Assembly: GCF_001668625.1 (NCBI RefSeq)
Contig: NZ_LZLJ01000094.1
Span: 1 to 64,000 of the forward strand
DNA: 64,000 nt
Direction: 5' to 3'
Source of the DNA: Mycobacterium sp. 1274756.6
GTDB taxonomy: Bacteria > Actinomycetota > Actinomycetes > Mycobacteriales > Mycobacteriaceae
A program made the translations under genes and the position numbers. Below, piece after piece: positions 7,845 to 16,730 of the stretch; positions within the stretch are counted from its first letter, which is position 1; each line of letters begins with the position of its first letter. The notes beneath the pieces are model-generated. The model was not told where the DNA came from and ran no database searches. It was given only the letters and a program-made list of their open reading frames with translations.

Positions 7845-8957
7845 ATGAGCGAGCGGCCCCTGTCGGCCCCCGCCCCCACCCTCGCCGTCCAGATCGGCTC
7901 CGAACGCCACATCCTGGCCCCCACCGGCGGGCCGGCGATCATCGGACGCGACCCCGAGGCCGCCGTGCGCATCCCCGACGACCGGATCTCGCGCTCGCAC
8001 GTGCGGCTGGAGCCGCACGCCGAGGGCTGGCAGGCCATCGACACCAGCACCAACGGCATGTACGTCGATGGCGTGCGACGCAGTTCGGTGTTCATCAGCG
8101 GGCCCGCCACCATCCATCTCGGGGACGCCCGGGGAATCCCGGTGACGTTCACCCCCAGCGCGCCGCTGGAGGCCACCGGCATGACCCCGGTGGCGCAGAT
8201 GTCGGCCAGCACCCAGACGGTGTCGACCACCGAGTTCTCCACCGAACTCGAGGACGCCGACCCGGCGTTCGCGCGGGCCGGCCGGGCGGTGGCCGCCCGG
8301 CGCCGCGAGCTCGAGATCACCCAGCGCAGCCTGGCCCGGGACAAGGTCATCAACGCCGGCACCCTCATCTCGTTCGAGAAGGGCCGCAGCTGGCCGCGCC
8401 GGTCGACGCTGGCCAAACTCGAGGAGGTGCTGCAGTGGCCGCCGGGCACGATCTCGCGGATCCGCAGCGGCGCCACCCCCGACCCGGACCGCGAGACCAC
8501 CGAGGTGGTCACCGACAGTGTGCGGGCGCCGCTGATGGCCGAGGCGGTGGAGTTGGCGATGCACACCATCAACGCCGCGGTGGCCGACCTGCCCGCGGTC
8601 TCCGACCCGGAGTTCACCCGGAAGATCACCGCGGTGCTGGCCGATCTGCGCAAGCTGGAGTCGGTGGCGGCCAACGCCGCCCGCAACGCCAAGGGCACCC
8701 CGTCGGTGGTGCTCGCGTTGAGCACGGTGCGACGCCACTACCACGACCTGATGTTGCGGGCGGTCAAGTCGCCGTCGGCCACCCTGGGCCAGCGGCTCTA
8801 TGCGGTGCGCCAGCAGGCCGATCTCAGCGTCGCCGAGACCGCCAACGCCGCCGATCTGCCGCTTGAGGTCATCATGGCCGCCGAGGCGGAGCGCGAGGTC
8901 GGCCCGGAGGCGGCGGCCGCCCTGGAGAACCTCGTCGCGCAGCTCTCCATCAACTGA
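7845..8957 (+). CDS. espM: EspM-like regulator with FHA and helix-turn-helix regions
   Basis: A 370-residue protein. The N-terminal FHA-type domain (about 10-100) has IIGRDPEAAVRI, SRSHVRLE and TSTNGMYVDG, so the phosphothreonine-binding Arg, Ser and Asn are present. An XRE-like helix-turn-helix spans about 145-205 (RRELEITQRSLAR, then SFEKGRSWPRRSTLAKLEE), followed by an Ala-rich helical C-terminus with a second HTH-like stretch near 315-345. Length, domain order and head-to-head position with whiB6 match Rv3863/MMAR_5438 (EspM), which represses whiB6 and links ESX-1 state to gene expression in M. marinum. GGAGGGAG precedes the ATG. Function without ESX-1 in this neighbourhood is unknown. 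Confidence 0.85.
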   Translation: MSERPLSAPAPTLAVQIGSERHILAPTGGPAIIGRDPEAAVRIPDDRISRSHVRLEPHAEGWQAIDTSTNGMYVDGVRRSSVFISGPATIHLGDARGIPVTFTPSAPLEATGMTPVAQMSASTQTVSTTEFSTELEDADPAFARAGRAVAARRRELEITQRSLARDKVINAGTLISFEKGRSWPRRSTLAKLEEVLQWPPGTISRIRSGATPDPDRETTEVVTDSVRAPLMAEAVELAMHTINAAVADLPAVSDPEFTRKITAVLADLRKLESVAANAARNAKGTPSVVLALSTVRRHYHDLMLRAVKSPSATLGQRLYAVRQQADLSVAETANAADLPLEVIMAAEAEREVGPEAAAALENLVAQLSIN

Positions 8958-8970
8958 GCCGCGATGCCGG

Positions 8971-10440
8971 CTAACCGGCGCCGAACCGGCCGAAACACTG
9001 CTGCTCGTCGCCGACCACCCCGGACCGGAACGCGGTGATCCGGGTGAAGCCGGCCGGCACCACGCCGCCGTTGACGTCGCTGGCGACCAGGCCGTTGGTC
9101 AACAGCCCCGCGACCGCTTCGTCGAGGTCGCCCGCGGTGATGGCGAGTTTGCGTCCCGGCGTGGACATCTCGCGGTGCGCCACCCCGGTCAAGCACGCGG
9201 TGAGCATCGCCGTGCGCGGTGAATCCAGCGGCAGCCCGCGTTCGCGTTGCACGGCAAGCGCGTACCGTGACATCACGATCGACAGCACGGTGTCGTCGCC
9301 CTGCACCAGCACGCCCTGCTCGGTGTCCCCGGGCACGCCCATCTGCTGCAGCACGGCCAGGTCGAGGGTGATGGTGTTGCTGGCCGGGCAGTACGAGGCG
9401 GGCGGGCTGGCCTGCGCATCCGGGCAGTCCGGTGCGGCGTAGGACAGCACCGGCGGTTGGGCGAGCGGGAAGATCTCGCCCAGCACCTCGATCAGGTCGG
9501 CGAGGGTCTCCTCGTCGATGGGCACCTCCCCGGTCTGCAGGCCGCCGCGGGAGTCCGGCTGCAGTGACATCGGCAGATCCCCGCGCCGCTCCCGGATCTC
9601 GGTCAGATCGATTGCGGCGCAGGCTCGCGGCCCACTGTCGAAGCCCATCTGGACCGCGCTGACCCGATCCAGCGCCGTGCCGTGCCCGTACTCCTCCAGC
9701 AGCAGGTCCTCGGTCTTGGGCGTCAGGACCGGGTCGCGTCCGGCGATCGCCGCCGCCAGCACCCGGGACAGCCCGTCGCCGGTGTTGAGGGCGAACCGCG
9801 GGGAACTGCCCTCGGTGACCCAGCGCAGGTACCCGCCGGCGAAGCAGTCGGCCTGCTGTTCCAACACGATTCCGGGGCTGCGCTTGGTGACCAGATCGGC
9901 CGTGTGCTGGACCGCGTGCCCGTACTCGTGGGCCACCAGTCCGGCGACCGCCATCTCCCCGAAGTATTTCTTCACCGCCGGCACCAGCACCCCGCGGTCC
10001 CACGCCATCAGGTTGTCCGGCGGGCAGTACATGGCGTTGGGCTCGTTGTAGGTCTTCGAGCCGCAGACCTTGGGGCTGCGCCGATCGGTGGAGTCGTAGG
10101 ACAACAGGGTTTCGACCGGGACGAACGGGCTGTCGAAGTACTCGGGATAGGCGTGCTGCCAATACTGCTCGACGTCGTTGACCGACAGCAGCGCCAGCCG
10201 GTCGATCTCGCCGTCGTCGGTGTTCTCCACCGTGCCGGTCGGCGCGACCGCGTCGGGGCGCTGCCCGCTGGGTCCGTCGGTGACCGGCAGCCCGCCGACG
10301 TAGAACGGGTCGTACATCATCGACACCGCCTGGCCGGACACGTAATTGGTGCAACCGGCCAGCAGCGCCGCCGCCGCGCAGGTAGCGGCCAGCGCCGCCG
10401 CGATCGGTCGGGGGACGCGGTGGGGAGCGCGCAGTGTCAT
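8971..10440 (-). CDS. Lipoprotein zinc metallopeptidase (LpqM-like)
   Basis: A 489-residue exported protein. The signal ends in a LAGC lipobox around residue 30. A neutral zinc peptidase motif HEYGHAVQH appears near residue 160, followed about 25 residues later by LEQQADCFAGG, whose acidic residue is the usual third ligand region of the neutral zinc metallopeptidase fold. The size matches LpqM (Rv0419, 498 residues), and it may be its orthologue or a paralogue of it. I chose the ATG at 10440 because GAGAGG lies just upstream. It is convergent with espM, 13 bases apart. The substrate is unknown; location is the outer face of the cytoplasmic membrane. Confidence 0.85.
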   Translation of the reverse strand: MTLRAPHRVPRPIAAALAATCAAAALLAGCTNYVSGQAVSMMYDPFYVGGLPVTDGPSGQRPDAVAPTGTVENTDDGEIDRLALLSVNDVEQYWQHAYPEYFDSPFVPVETLLSYDSTDRRSPKVCGSKTYNEPNAMYCPPDNLMAWDRGVLVPAVKKYFGEMAVAGLVAHEYGHAVQHTADLVTKRSPGIVLEQQADCFAGGYLRWVTEGSSPRFALNTGDGLSRVLAAAIAGRDPVLTPKTEDLLLEEYGHGTALDRVSAVQMGFDSGPRACAAIDLTEIRERRGDLPMSLQPDSRGGLQTGEVPIDEETLADLIEVLGEIFPLAQPPVLSYAAPDCPDAQASPPASYCPASNTITLDLAVLQQMGVPGDTEQGVLVQGDDTVLSIVMSRYALAVQRERGLPLDSPRTAMLTACLTGVAHREMSTPGRKLAITAGDLDEAVAGLLTNGLVASDVNGGVVPAGFTRITAFRSGVVGDEQQCFGRFGAG

Positions 10441-10553
10441 TGGCAACCTCTCGCCGGATGGTCCCGGCACCGCCGTGGCTTCGTCGGCGACCGGGGCGTA
10501 TGAAGAATACTGGCCCGCCCGCCGGGCTTTCCGCAGAAGTTGGGCACGACCGG

Positions 10554-10955
10554 TCAGCGGGGCGGGCTGACCCCGTATTTGCCGTCGCGGTCCTCGATCG
10601 TGACCGTCACCGTGCGCTGGTCACCGCCGACGGTGACCGCACAGGTGAAGGTGGCGCCCGGGGTGACCGTGGGGTCACGGCCGTCGTTGCAGCCGAGCAC
10701 CGAGACGTTGTCCAGCCCATAGCCGGTGGTGCCGTCGGTGAGGATCTGGCCGACCGCCGCCTGGACGTCGGCGACCCGGATTTTGGTGTGGATGAAGAAC
10801 CCGGGCTTCCAGAAGCCCAGCAGCAGGATGGCCGCGGCGGCGGCCAGGCAGACCGCGATCACACTGCCCAGCAGCGCGTTGATCCAGCCAGAGTCCTTGG
10901 CCGGCGCCGGCCGCGACGGGTAGCACGCCGGGTCTCGCCGGGGTGCACGGCTCAC
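10554..10955 (-). CDS. Membrane-anchored DUF4333 protein
   Basis: A 133-residue protein with a short cytoplasmic N-terminus, one transmembrane helix (about residues 26-50) and a periplasmic DUF4333-type domain. That domain has two cysteines (VLGCNDG and FTCAV) that are probably disulfide-linked. It starts at GTG, with GGGAG upstream. The family is common in actinobacterial envelopes but has no proven function. It is not tightly linked to either neighbour. Confidence 0.8.
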   Translation of the reverse strand: MSRAPRRDPACYPSRPAPAKDSGWINALLGSVIAVCLAAAAAILLLGFWKPGFFIHTKIRVADVQAAVGQILTDGTTGYGLDNVSVLGCNDGRDPTVTPGATFTCAVTVGGDQRTVTVTIEDRDGKYGVSPPR

Positions 10956-10993
10956 GTCAACTCCCTAGCTCGAAACAGACACCGCCGGTGGCG

Positions 10994-11036
10994 AAAAACC
11001 GCTGGGGTACGGGCCAGTTCGCCCGTACCCCAGCGG
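10994..11036 (-). terminator. Intrinsic terminator of the DUF4189 gene
   Basis: A perfect 16-base-pair stem (10999-11014 with 11021-11036) closes a 6-base loop. On the minus strand it is followed at once by TTTTT (10998-10994). It begins 10 bases after the stop codon of the secreted protein at 11046-11417. Strong stem-plus-U-tract terminators are not common in mycobacteria, so this is one of the clearest in the window. Confidence 0.9.
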
Positions 11037-11045
11037 CATCGCGTG

Positions 11046-11417
11046 CTAGTTGCAGGCCCAGGTCAGAATCCAGCTGCCCGGAAGACGGCCCATCGCGTCG
11101 TTCATGGCCTCCAGAAGCGTTCGCCCGTACCCACCTTGCAGGCTGGTGGCGTTCTCGGCGACCGCACCGCAGTCGGTGAAGCTCACCAACACCTTGCAGT
11201 CGGTGTACCCGCAGTAGCTCAAGGCCATGCTGTTCGCCGACTCCTTGGTGGGGTGATCCCACGCGCGGCCACCCGAACCGGTGGACGGCGAGTAGGCGAT
11301 CGCCCCCCAGTAGGTGGCGGCGTCCGCGGCGGGAGCCACTGCGACGGTGAGCCCGACCACCGTCGCGAAGCTAGCCATTACGGCTGCGACCCGTCGTCGA
11401 AGAGCAGCCTTTGCCAT
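11046..11417 (-). CDS. Secreted DUF4189 protein
   Basis: A 123-residue protein with a Sec signal peptide (basic MAKAALRRR, a hydrophobic core, and cleavage after ADA near residue 34). The mature domain of about 90 residues opens with the YWGAIAYSP-type strand of the DUF4189 family and holds four cysteines (SYCGYTDC, FTDCG and the C-terminal WACN), probably forming two disulfides. Relatives are the small secreted proteins Rv1269c and Rv1813c. GAAAGGAA precedes the ATG. It is followed by a strong terminator. Function unknown. Confidence 0.88.
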   Translation of the reverse strand: MAKAALRRRVAAVMASFATVVGLTVAVAPAADAATYWGAIAYSPSTGSGGRAWDHPTKESANSMALSYCGYTDCKVLVSFTDCGAVAENATSLQGGYGRTLLEAMNDAMGRLPGSWILTWACN

Positions 11418-11490
11418 GGCGGTTCCTTTCTCGCTCCGGTGATCCGGAAGTTGTTGAATACGGTTGGGGTTCACGGTGATTTCCATGGCT

Positions 11491-12228
11491 TTACATCGGC
11501 GGCTTGGTCGCTTCGACCTGCTTGCCCCACTCCGAGAGGTTCAACGTCACCATGGCGTCCTCGGCCGGGATGATCTGCACCCGCACCGGGTGGTTGGTGC
11601 CGTCGTCGGCGATCCACACCGTGGTGGGCATGGATTCCTCTTCCTTGGGCGCCAGCCGGGCCCCGGCCAGCAGTGCGATGTCATCGGTCGAGGAGGTGCC
11701 GGTGACCTTCGTGGTCTCGGTGCCGTCGATGTCCTCGGTGCCCTCGATCTTCGGGTCCTTGAGGTTGGTCAGCACATTGGCCAGGCCCTTGCTCGGGTCC
11801 AGGATCGTCGACACGTCGTAGATCGAAGCGCCGTCGCCGAAGTCGGTGAACTTCCCGCCCGGGTCCCCCACATCGGAGTACAGGTGGCCTTCGACGTAGA
11901 CGAACTTGGCCTCGACGTCCTTCTGGCCGACGATCAGGGTCGCGTTGCCGGTGGCGGTGGTCTGCGGGTCGCTGGACACGTCGCCTTCGAGCTGCTTGAC
12001 CGCCAGGTTGGGCACCTTGCCCTCGGTGGTGAGCTTCAGGTGCAGACCGGTGACACCGCTCATCGCCTCGGCGGCGTCCTCGATCAGCTGCGCGGCGTCG
12101 GAGCTGGTCTCCGTTCCGCTCTCCTTCTCTTTCGTTCCGGAGTCCGATGAGGTGCAACCGGAGAGCGCGAGTGCCGCCGCGATGAATACGGACGTGGCAG
12201 CCACACCGGTTCGTAACCGGAGCTTCAT
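11491..12228 (-). CDS. LppX/LprAFG-family lipoprotein (LprG-like)
   Basis: A 245-residue lipoprotein with lipobox LSGC (Cys near residue 24) and an LppX_LprAFG domain. Recognisable elements are LKLTTEGKVPNL, a TGNATL strand, IYDVSTILDPSKGLANVL and the C-terminal LSEWGKQVEATKPP. These match LprG most closely, including the WGKQVEATKPP ending, although orthology against LprA/LprF is not settled. The family carries lipids such as triacylated lipids or lipoglycans across the periplasm. There is no adjacent P55-type efflux gene, which accompanies lprG in M. tuberculosis, so this is probably a paralogue. AAGGAG lies 6 bases before the ATG at 12228. Confidence 0.88.
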   Translation of the reverse strand: MKLRLRTGVAATSVFIAAALALSGCTSSDSGTKEKESGTETSSDAAQLIEDAAEAMSGVTGLHLKLTTEGKVPNLAVKQLEGDVSSDPQTTATGNATLIVGQKDVEAKFVYVEGHLYSDVGDPGGKFTDFGDGASIYDVSTILDPSKGLANVLTNLKDPKIEGTEDIDGTETTKVTGTSSTDDIALLAGARLAPKEEESMPTTVWIADDGTNHPVRVQIIPAEDAMVTLNLSEWGKQVEATKPPM

Positions 12229-12361
12229 AGACATCTCCTTTGTAGGGTTCGCGGCGGTGCCGCAGGGCAAACTCCCGGGGAGCCGGTCAAAGCTTAACCA
12301 GATCGGGCAGGGGTGTCCCGCAGTTTTTCCCATTAGCGCCCATTCCGGCCGCCGGACCGGC

Positions 12362-13579
12362 TCAGTGCGCGGACAGTATCCGATACTGCGCGGAAAGCTG
12401 CTGTTTGGCGTCGGTTTCGGTGTCCGAGAAGGTGGTGAACGCATACCGGTCGGTGTGGGCGACGCATTTGACGTGCCAGGCCATCCGTTGCACCGACGGC
12501 GGATCGCTCGGCGCGGCCGCTCCTTCGGTGCGTTCGAAGCAGCGCGCGTCGGCCAGTCCGTCGACACCGCTGAGCGCGATGACGTCGGGCTGCGCGGTGA
12601 TCGCTTCGACCAGCCCGCCGGCGAGGTGGGTCGCCGCGTGCTCGTCGCGGGCCTGATAGACCGTCGCCAGCAGCTGGGCCACCCAGTCCACTCCGGCGTC
12701 GTCGAACAGCGGTGCGGCGCTGATCGGGTCGTCCTCGAAGTGCAGCCAGCCGGCCGCGCGCCACACCCCCGCGCTCAATCCGGGCACCTTGTTTCCGGGC
12801 GCGCTCAGGGTGCGCGCCAACAACTCTGAGCTCGGGTCCTTCGGCAGTTGCGGCAGCGCGGTCACCTCGGTGGCCTCGAACGCATCGATCAGCGGCTCCT
12901 GCGCATCGAGGACCTGCCCGATCAGGGCCAGCGCCACGTCGCCCGGGGCGGTCGGATCGGTGCCGGTGACCACCGACTGGTAGAGCACGAACGGGCCGTG
13001 CGGGGTGAAGCTTTCGGCGAAGACCCGGGTTCCGTCGTGGTCGATGCGGGCCCGGGTTTCGGCTCGGCCTTCCACGGCCACCGGGGTGTAGGAGTCCTCG
13101 ACCGCGTCGGCCATCTCGCCGGCTGCCGCGGCGGCGGCGTCCGGGCCGGGGAACCGCAGCACCGCGTTGGTCAGGTTCACCGCGTCGTCGTCGACCGCCG
13201 AGCGGTAACTGCTGAACCCGGTGACGAATCCGTGTGCGGCGGCGACGTTGTCGAGCCCGCGCGGCAGCACCTGGCGCAGGCTTTCCGGCCCGGCGCCGAC
13301 CGGCCCGGTCCGCAGGGTCGCGATGAGCGGGGTGCGCCCGGTCAGCGCGTCGTCGACCTGCCAGGCACCGGTGACGTGGTCGGCCATGCGCCGGGCCTCG
13401 ACCGCGGCGCCGTCCGCGCCCGCCGGCCCCGGCGCCGCCCCCGGTTCGGTGGAGTAGGCACCGGTGTCCAGGGCCGCCGCCGACCGGGCAGGGGGCCCGG
13501 CCTCCTCGGGCTGGTTCGACTGGCATCCCACCAGGGTGACCGCGCCCGCCAGCGCGACCAGAGCGAGCCGTGTGTGCAC
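12362..13579 (-). CDS. Mycobacterial lipoprotein, DUF7373 type
   Basis: A 405-residue lipoprotein with a GTG start and a signal peptide ending in TLVGC (Cys near residue 18). It has a long alpha/beta mature region with elements such as FSSYRSAVDDDAVNLTN and AHTDRYAFTTFSD near the end. The architecture (two related halves and a Cys pair in the second half: RCFER and VKCVAHTD) matches the actinobacterial lipoprotein family labelled DUF7373. Function unknown. The gene lies 76 bases downstream of ftsK on the same strand and could be read with it. Confidence 0.78.
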   Translation of the reverse strand: MHTRLALVALAGAVTLVGCQSNQPEEAGPPARSAAALDTGAYSTEPGAAPGPAGADGAAVEARRMADHVTGAWQVDDALTGRTPLIATLRTGPVGAGPESLRQVLPRGLDNVAAAHGFVTGFSSYRSAVDDDAVNLTNAVLRFPGPDAAAAAAGEMADAVEDSYTPVAVEGRAETRARIDHDGTRVFAESFTPHGPFVLYQSVVTGTDPTAPGDVALALIGQVLDAQEPLIDAFEATEVTALPQLPKDPSSELLARTLSAPGNKVPGLSAGVWRAAGWLHFEDDPISAAPLFDDAGVDWVAQLLATVYQARDEHAATHLAGGLVEAITAQPDVIALSGVDGLADARCFERTEGAAAPSDPPSVQRMAWHVKCVAHTDRYAFTTFSDTETDAKQQLSAQYRILSAH

Positions 13580-13655
13580 GTGGGTCCTCCCGCCGTCGTC
13601 GCACCGTTTATACCGGAGCGCGGCGCGCCGAGAGGCCCCGCGGGTCGCTCGGCTG

Positions 13656-16244
13656 TCAGTCGAGCTCGTCGTCGAGGTCGTCGTCGGCCGCCCCGACACC
13701 GCGGATCGAGGCCAGGGTCGCGGCCAGCTCGTCGGGTTTGACCAGCACCTCGCGGGCCTTGGAACCCTCCGAGGGCCCGACGATCTCGCGGGTTTCCATC
13801 AGGTCCATCAGCCGGCCGGCCTTGGCGAACCCGACCCGCAGCTTGCGCTGCAGCATCGAGGTGGAGCCGAACTGGCTGGACACCACCAGCTCGACGGCCT
13901 GCAGGAAGACGTCCATGTCGTCGCCGATGTCGGGGTCGACGTCCTTGCGCTCGCCGCCGGCCCGGGCCGCGGTGACCCCGTCGGTGTACTCCGGCTCGGC
14001 CTGTTCCTTGCAGGCGGTCACCACCGCATGGATCTCCTCGTCGGTGATGAACGCGCCCTGCAGCCGCACCGTCTTGCTCGCCCCCATCGGCAGGAACAGC
14101 CCGTCGCCCATGCCGATCAGCCGCTCGGCGCCGGCCTGGTCGAGGATGACCCGCGAGTCGGTCAGCGAGGAGGTCGCGAACGCCAGCCGGGACGGGACGT
14201 TGGTCTTGATCAGCCCGGTGACCACGTCCACCGACGGCCGCTGGGTGGCCAGCACCAGGTGGATGCCCGCCGCCCGGGCCTTCTGGGTGATCCGCACGAT
14301 GGCGTCCTCGACGTCGCGCGGGGCGGTCATCATCAGGTCGGCCAACTCGTCGACGATGGCCACCACATACGGGTACGGCCGGTATTCGCGCTTGCTGCCG
14401 AGCGGGGTGGTGATCTCCCCGGACCGCACCTTGGCGTTGAAGTCGTCGATGTGGCGCACCCGCGAGGCCTTCATGTCCTGGTAGCGCTGCTCCATCTCCT
14501 CCACCAGCCAGCCGAGCGCCGCGGCCGCCTTCTTCGGCTCGGTGATGATCGGCGTGATCAGGTGCGGAATCCCCTCGTAGGGAGTCAGTTCCACCATCTT
14601 CGGGTCGATCAGGATCATCCTGACCTCTTCGGGGGTGGCCCGCGCCAGCAGCGAGACCAGCATCGAGTTGACGAAGCTGGACTTCCCCGACCCGGTGGAG
14701 CCGGCGACCAGCAGGTGCGGCATCTTGGCGAGGTTGGCGCTGATGAAGTCGCCCTCGATGTCCTTGCCCAGCCCGATCACCAACGGGTGGTGGTCGCGGC
14801 GGGTGGACGGCGCGGTGAGCACGTCGGACAGCCGCACCATCTCCCGGTCGGTGTTGGGCACCTCGATGCCGACGGCGGATTTGCCGGGGATCGGGGCCAG
14901 CATCCGCACGCTCTCGGTCGCCACGGCGTAGGCGATGTTCTTCTGCAGCGCGGTGATCTTCTCCACCTTCACCCCGGGGCCGAGCTCGACCTCGTAGCGG
15001 GTGACGGTGGGTCCGCGGGTGCAGCCGGTGACCGCGGCGTCGACCTTGAACTGCTGGAGCACCGTGGTGATGGCGTCGGCCATCTGGTCGTTGGCCGCCG
15101 AGCGTTTCTTCGGCGGGTCCCCGGCGACCAGCAGCTTCAGCGACGGCAGCGTGTAGGGGCCCTCGACCACCCGGTCGAGAGCCAGGGTGTCGGCGGCCGC
15201 CGGCTCGGCGGGTTTGCGGGCGGCGCGCTTGCGCCGCGGTGCCTGCGGTGCCGGTGCGGCCGGCTCCTCCAGCGGGTAGTTGTCCTGCGGGCTGCCCGAC
15301 GCCCAGGCCGGGGCGGGGTCGTCCTGCAGTTCGGCGTAGGTCGCCGGGTCGTCGTAGTAGCCGTCGGAGAAGTCCTCCGGCGGCGCGAACCGACCGCGGT
15401 CGCGGGGACCGGCCGCCAGCGCCGGGTAGTCGTCGTCGAAGTCGCCGCCATCGCCGCCGTGGTCGGCATAGTCGTCGTAGTCCTCGTAGTCGCCGTCCTC
15501 GTCGTAGGCGCCGTGGAAGCCGCGGGTGGAGAACATCGCCCGGATGGTCTCCGGGGCCTCCCGGATGGTGGTGCCGGTGAGCAGCAGCACCCCGAACAGG
15601 GCGGCGAGCACCAGCAGCGGTGCGGCGATCCAGGCGGTCAGGCCGTCGGCGAGCGGCCCGCCGATGGCGAAGCCGACGAAGCCGGCGGCGTGCTGCCGGC
15701 CGGGCGGGTCTTGCGGGGAGCCGGCCCACAGGTGCCACACCCCCAGCGCGGGCAGCGCGACCATGGCCGCACCGAGCACCAGCCGGGGGCGCGCGTCGGG
15801 GTCGGGTTCGCTGCGCATGAGCACCACCCCGAGCGCCGCGGCCACCACCGGGACCAACACCACCGCCGAACCGATGAGGGTGCGCAGTCCGGCGTCGATC
15901 CACTGCCCGGCCGGGCCGGCGGCGGTGAACCAGGAACTCGCCGCGACCACGACCGCCAGCGCCAGCAGGCCCAGGGCGATGCCGTCGCGGCGGTGACCGG
16001 CGTCGATGTCGCGGGCGCGGCCCACCGACCGGGCGGCTCCGCCGACCCCGCGGGCGACCATCAGCCAGGAGGCGCGGCCGGCCCGGCCGCAGGCCGCCGT
16101 CGCGGCGGCGAACCGCGAGCCGCGGCGCCGGTTGGCGGGGCGGCGCGGCGGTGCGGGCCTGCGGGCCGGTCGGGACCCGTTTCGCGGTGCGGCCTTCGAC
16201 CTGCTCGTTCGGGCTCCTGATCGGGCGGCGGTCTTACTCGGCAT
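13656..16244 (-). CDS. ftsK: DNA translocase FtsK
   Basis: 862 residues (M. tuberculosis 883). A basic N-terminus opens with [17 protein letters not shown], followed by four membrane helices (about 60-190) and an acidic Asp/Tyr/Glu/Gly-rich linker (about 235-320). The RecA-like motor has Walker [10 protein letters not shown] near residue 515 and Walker [13 protein letters not shown] near 635. A C-terminal winged-helix gamma domain with [20 protein letters not shown] reads KOPS-type sequences. It pumps chromosome termini through the division septum. The start is chosen by agreement with mycobacterial FtsK; longer in-frame extensions are not supported. Confidence 0.95.
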   Translation of the reverse strand: MPSKTAARSGARTSRSKAAPRNGSRPARRPAPPRRPANRRRGSRFAAATAACGRAGRASWLMVARGVGGAARSVGRARDIDAGHRRDGIALGLLALAVVVAASSWFTAAGPAGQWIDAGLRTLIGSAVVLVPVVAAALGVVLMRSEPDPDARPRLVLGAAMVALPALGVWHLWAGSPQDPPGRQHAAGFVGFAIGGPLADGLTAWIAAPLLVLAALFGVLLLTGTTIREAPETIRAMFSTRGFHGAYDEDGDYEDYDDYADHGGDGGDFDDDYPALAAGPRDRGRFAPPEDFSDGYYDDPATYAELQDDPAPAWASGSPQDNYPLEEPAAPAPQAPRRKRAARKPAEPAAADTLALDRVVEGPYTLPSLKLLVAGDPPKKRSAANDQMADAITTVLQQFKVDAAVTGCTRGPTVTRYEVELGPGVKVEKITALQKNIAYAVATESVRMLAPIPGKSAVGIEVPNTDREMVRLSDVLTAPSTRRDHHPLVIGLGKDIEGDFISANLAKMPHLLVAGSTGSGKSSFVNSMLVSLLARATPEEVRMILIDPKMVELTPYEGIPHLITPIITEPKKAAAALGWLVEEMEQRYQDMKASRVRHIDDFNAKVRSGEITTPLGSKREYRPYPYVVAIVDELADLMMTAPRDVEDAIVRITQKARAAGIHLVLATQRPSVDVVTGLIKTNVPSRLAFATSSLTDSRVILDQAGAERLIGMGDGLFLPMGASKTVRLQGAFITDEEIHAVVTACKEQAEPEYTDGVTAARAGGERKDVDPDIGDDMDVFLQAVELVVSSQFGSTSMLQRKLRVGFAKAGRLMDLMETREIVGPSEGSKAREVLVKPDELAATLASIRGVGAADDDLDDELD

Positions 16245-16398
16245 GCCTGCCAGCCTAGTCGCTAGCGCCTCTTTGGCACCATGCGCCACACTGGTCACCG
16301 GGAAACCGGCCGCCGACCGGCCGGTGACGGGCCCGATAGGGTGGCCGGGGTGACCGGCGTGATCGAGGTCACCGCCGTCGACGTCGAGGAGTCCCCGC

Positions 16399-16713
16399 AT
16401 GCCTGTTGTCGTGGTCGCCAGCCTGACCGCCAAACCCGAATCCGTCGAGACGGTCCTGGAGATCCTGACCAAGACCGTCGCCGAGGTGCACACCGAGCCC
16501 GGCTGCGACCGTTATGCCCTGCACCGCCGCGAGAACACGTTCGTGTTCATCGAGCAGTGGGCCGACGCCGAGGCGTTGCGCGCCCACGGCAGCGCCCCGG
16601 CGGTCACCGGCATGTTCACCCAGTTGCGCGACCACCTCGACGGGCCGCCGGAGATGAAGCTGCTCGAGCCGGTGCCCGCGGGGGATCCGGCCAAGGGCCG
16701 GCTCGCGCCGTAA
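16399..16713 (+). CDS. Antibiotic biosynthesis monooxygenase-domain protein (Rv2749-like)
   Basis: A 104-residue single-domain dimeric ferredoxin-like protein (ABM/YgiN fold; [13 protein letters not shown] strand, [20 protein letters not shown]). It has the same length as Rv2749. Proteins of this fold oxidise quinols or act as small-molecule sinks; no specific substrate can be read from the sequence. GAGGAG precedes the ATG. It is followed after 17 bases by the methyltransferase gene in the same direction. Confidence 0.88.
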   Translation: MPVVVVASLTAKPESVETVLEILTKTVAEVHTEPGCDRYALHRRENTFVFIEQWADAEALRAHGSAPAVTGMFTQLRDHLDGPPEMKLLEPVPAGDPAKGRLAP

Positions 16714-16730
16714 CCGCCGGAGGGAGGCCG

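Noticed and set aside
12280..12361. Terminator after the DUF7373 lipoprotein gene
   Set aside because: GC-rich pairing is present but no U-tract follows on the minus strand.
13464..16220. Long open frame on the plus strand across ftsK
   Set aside because: It is the antisense of ftsK. Its product is His/Arg/Gly-rich low-complexity sequence with no domain, as expected from high-GC third positions.
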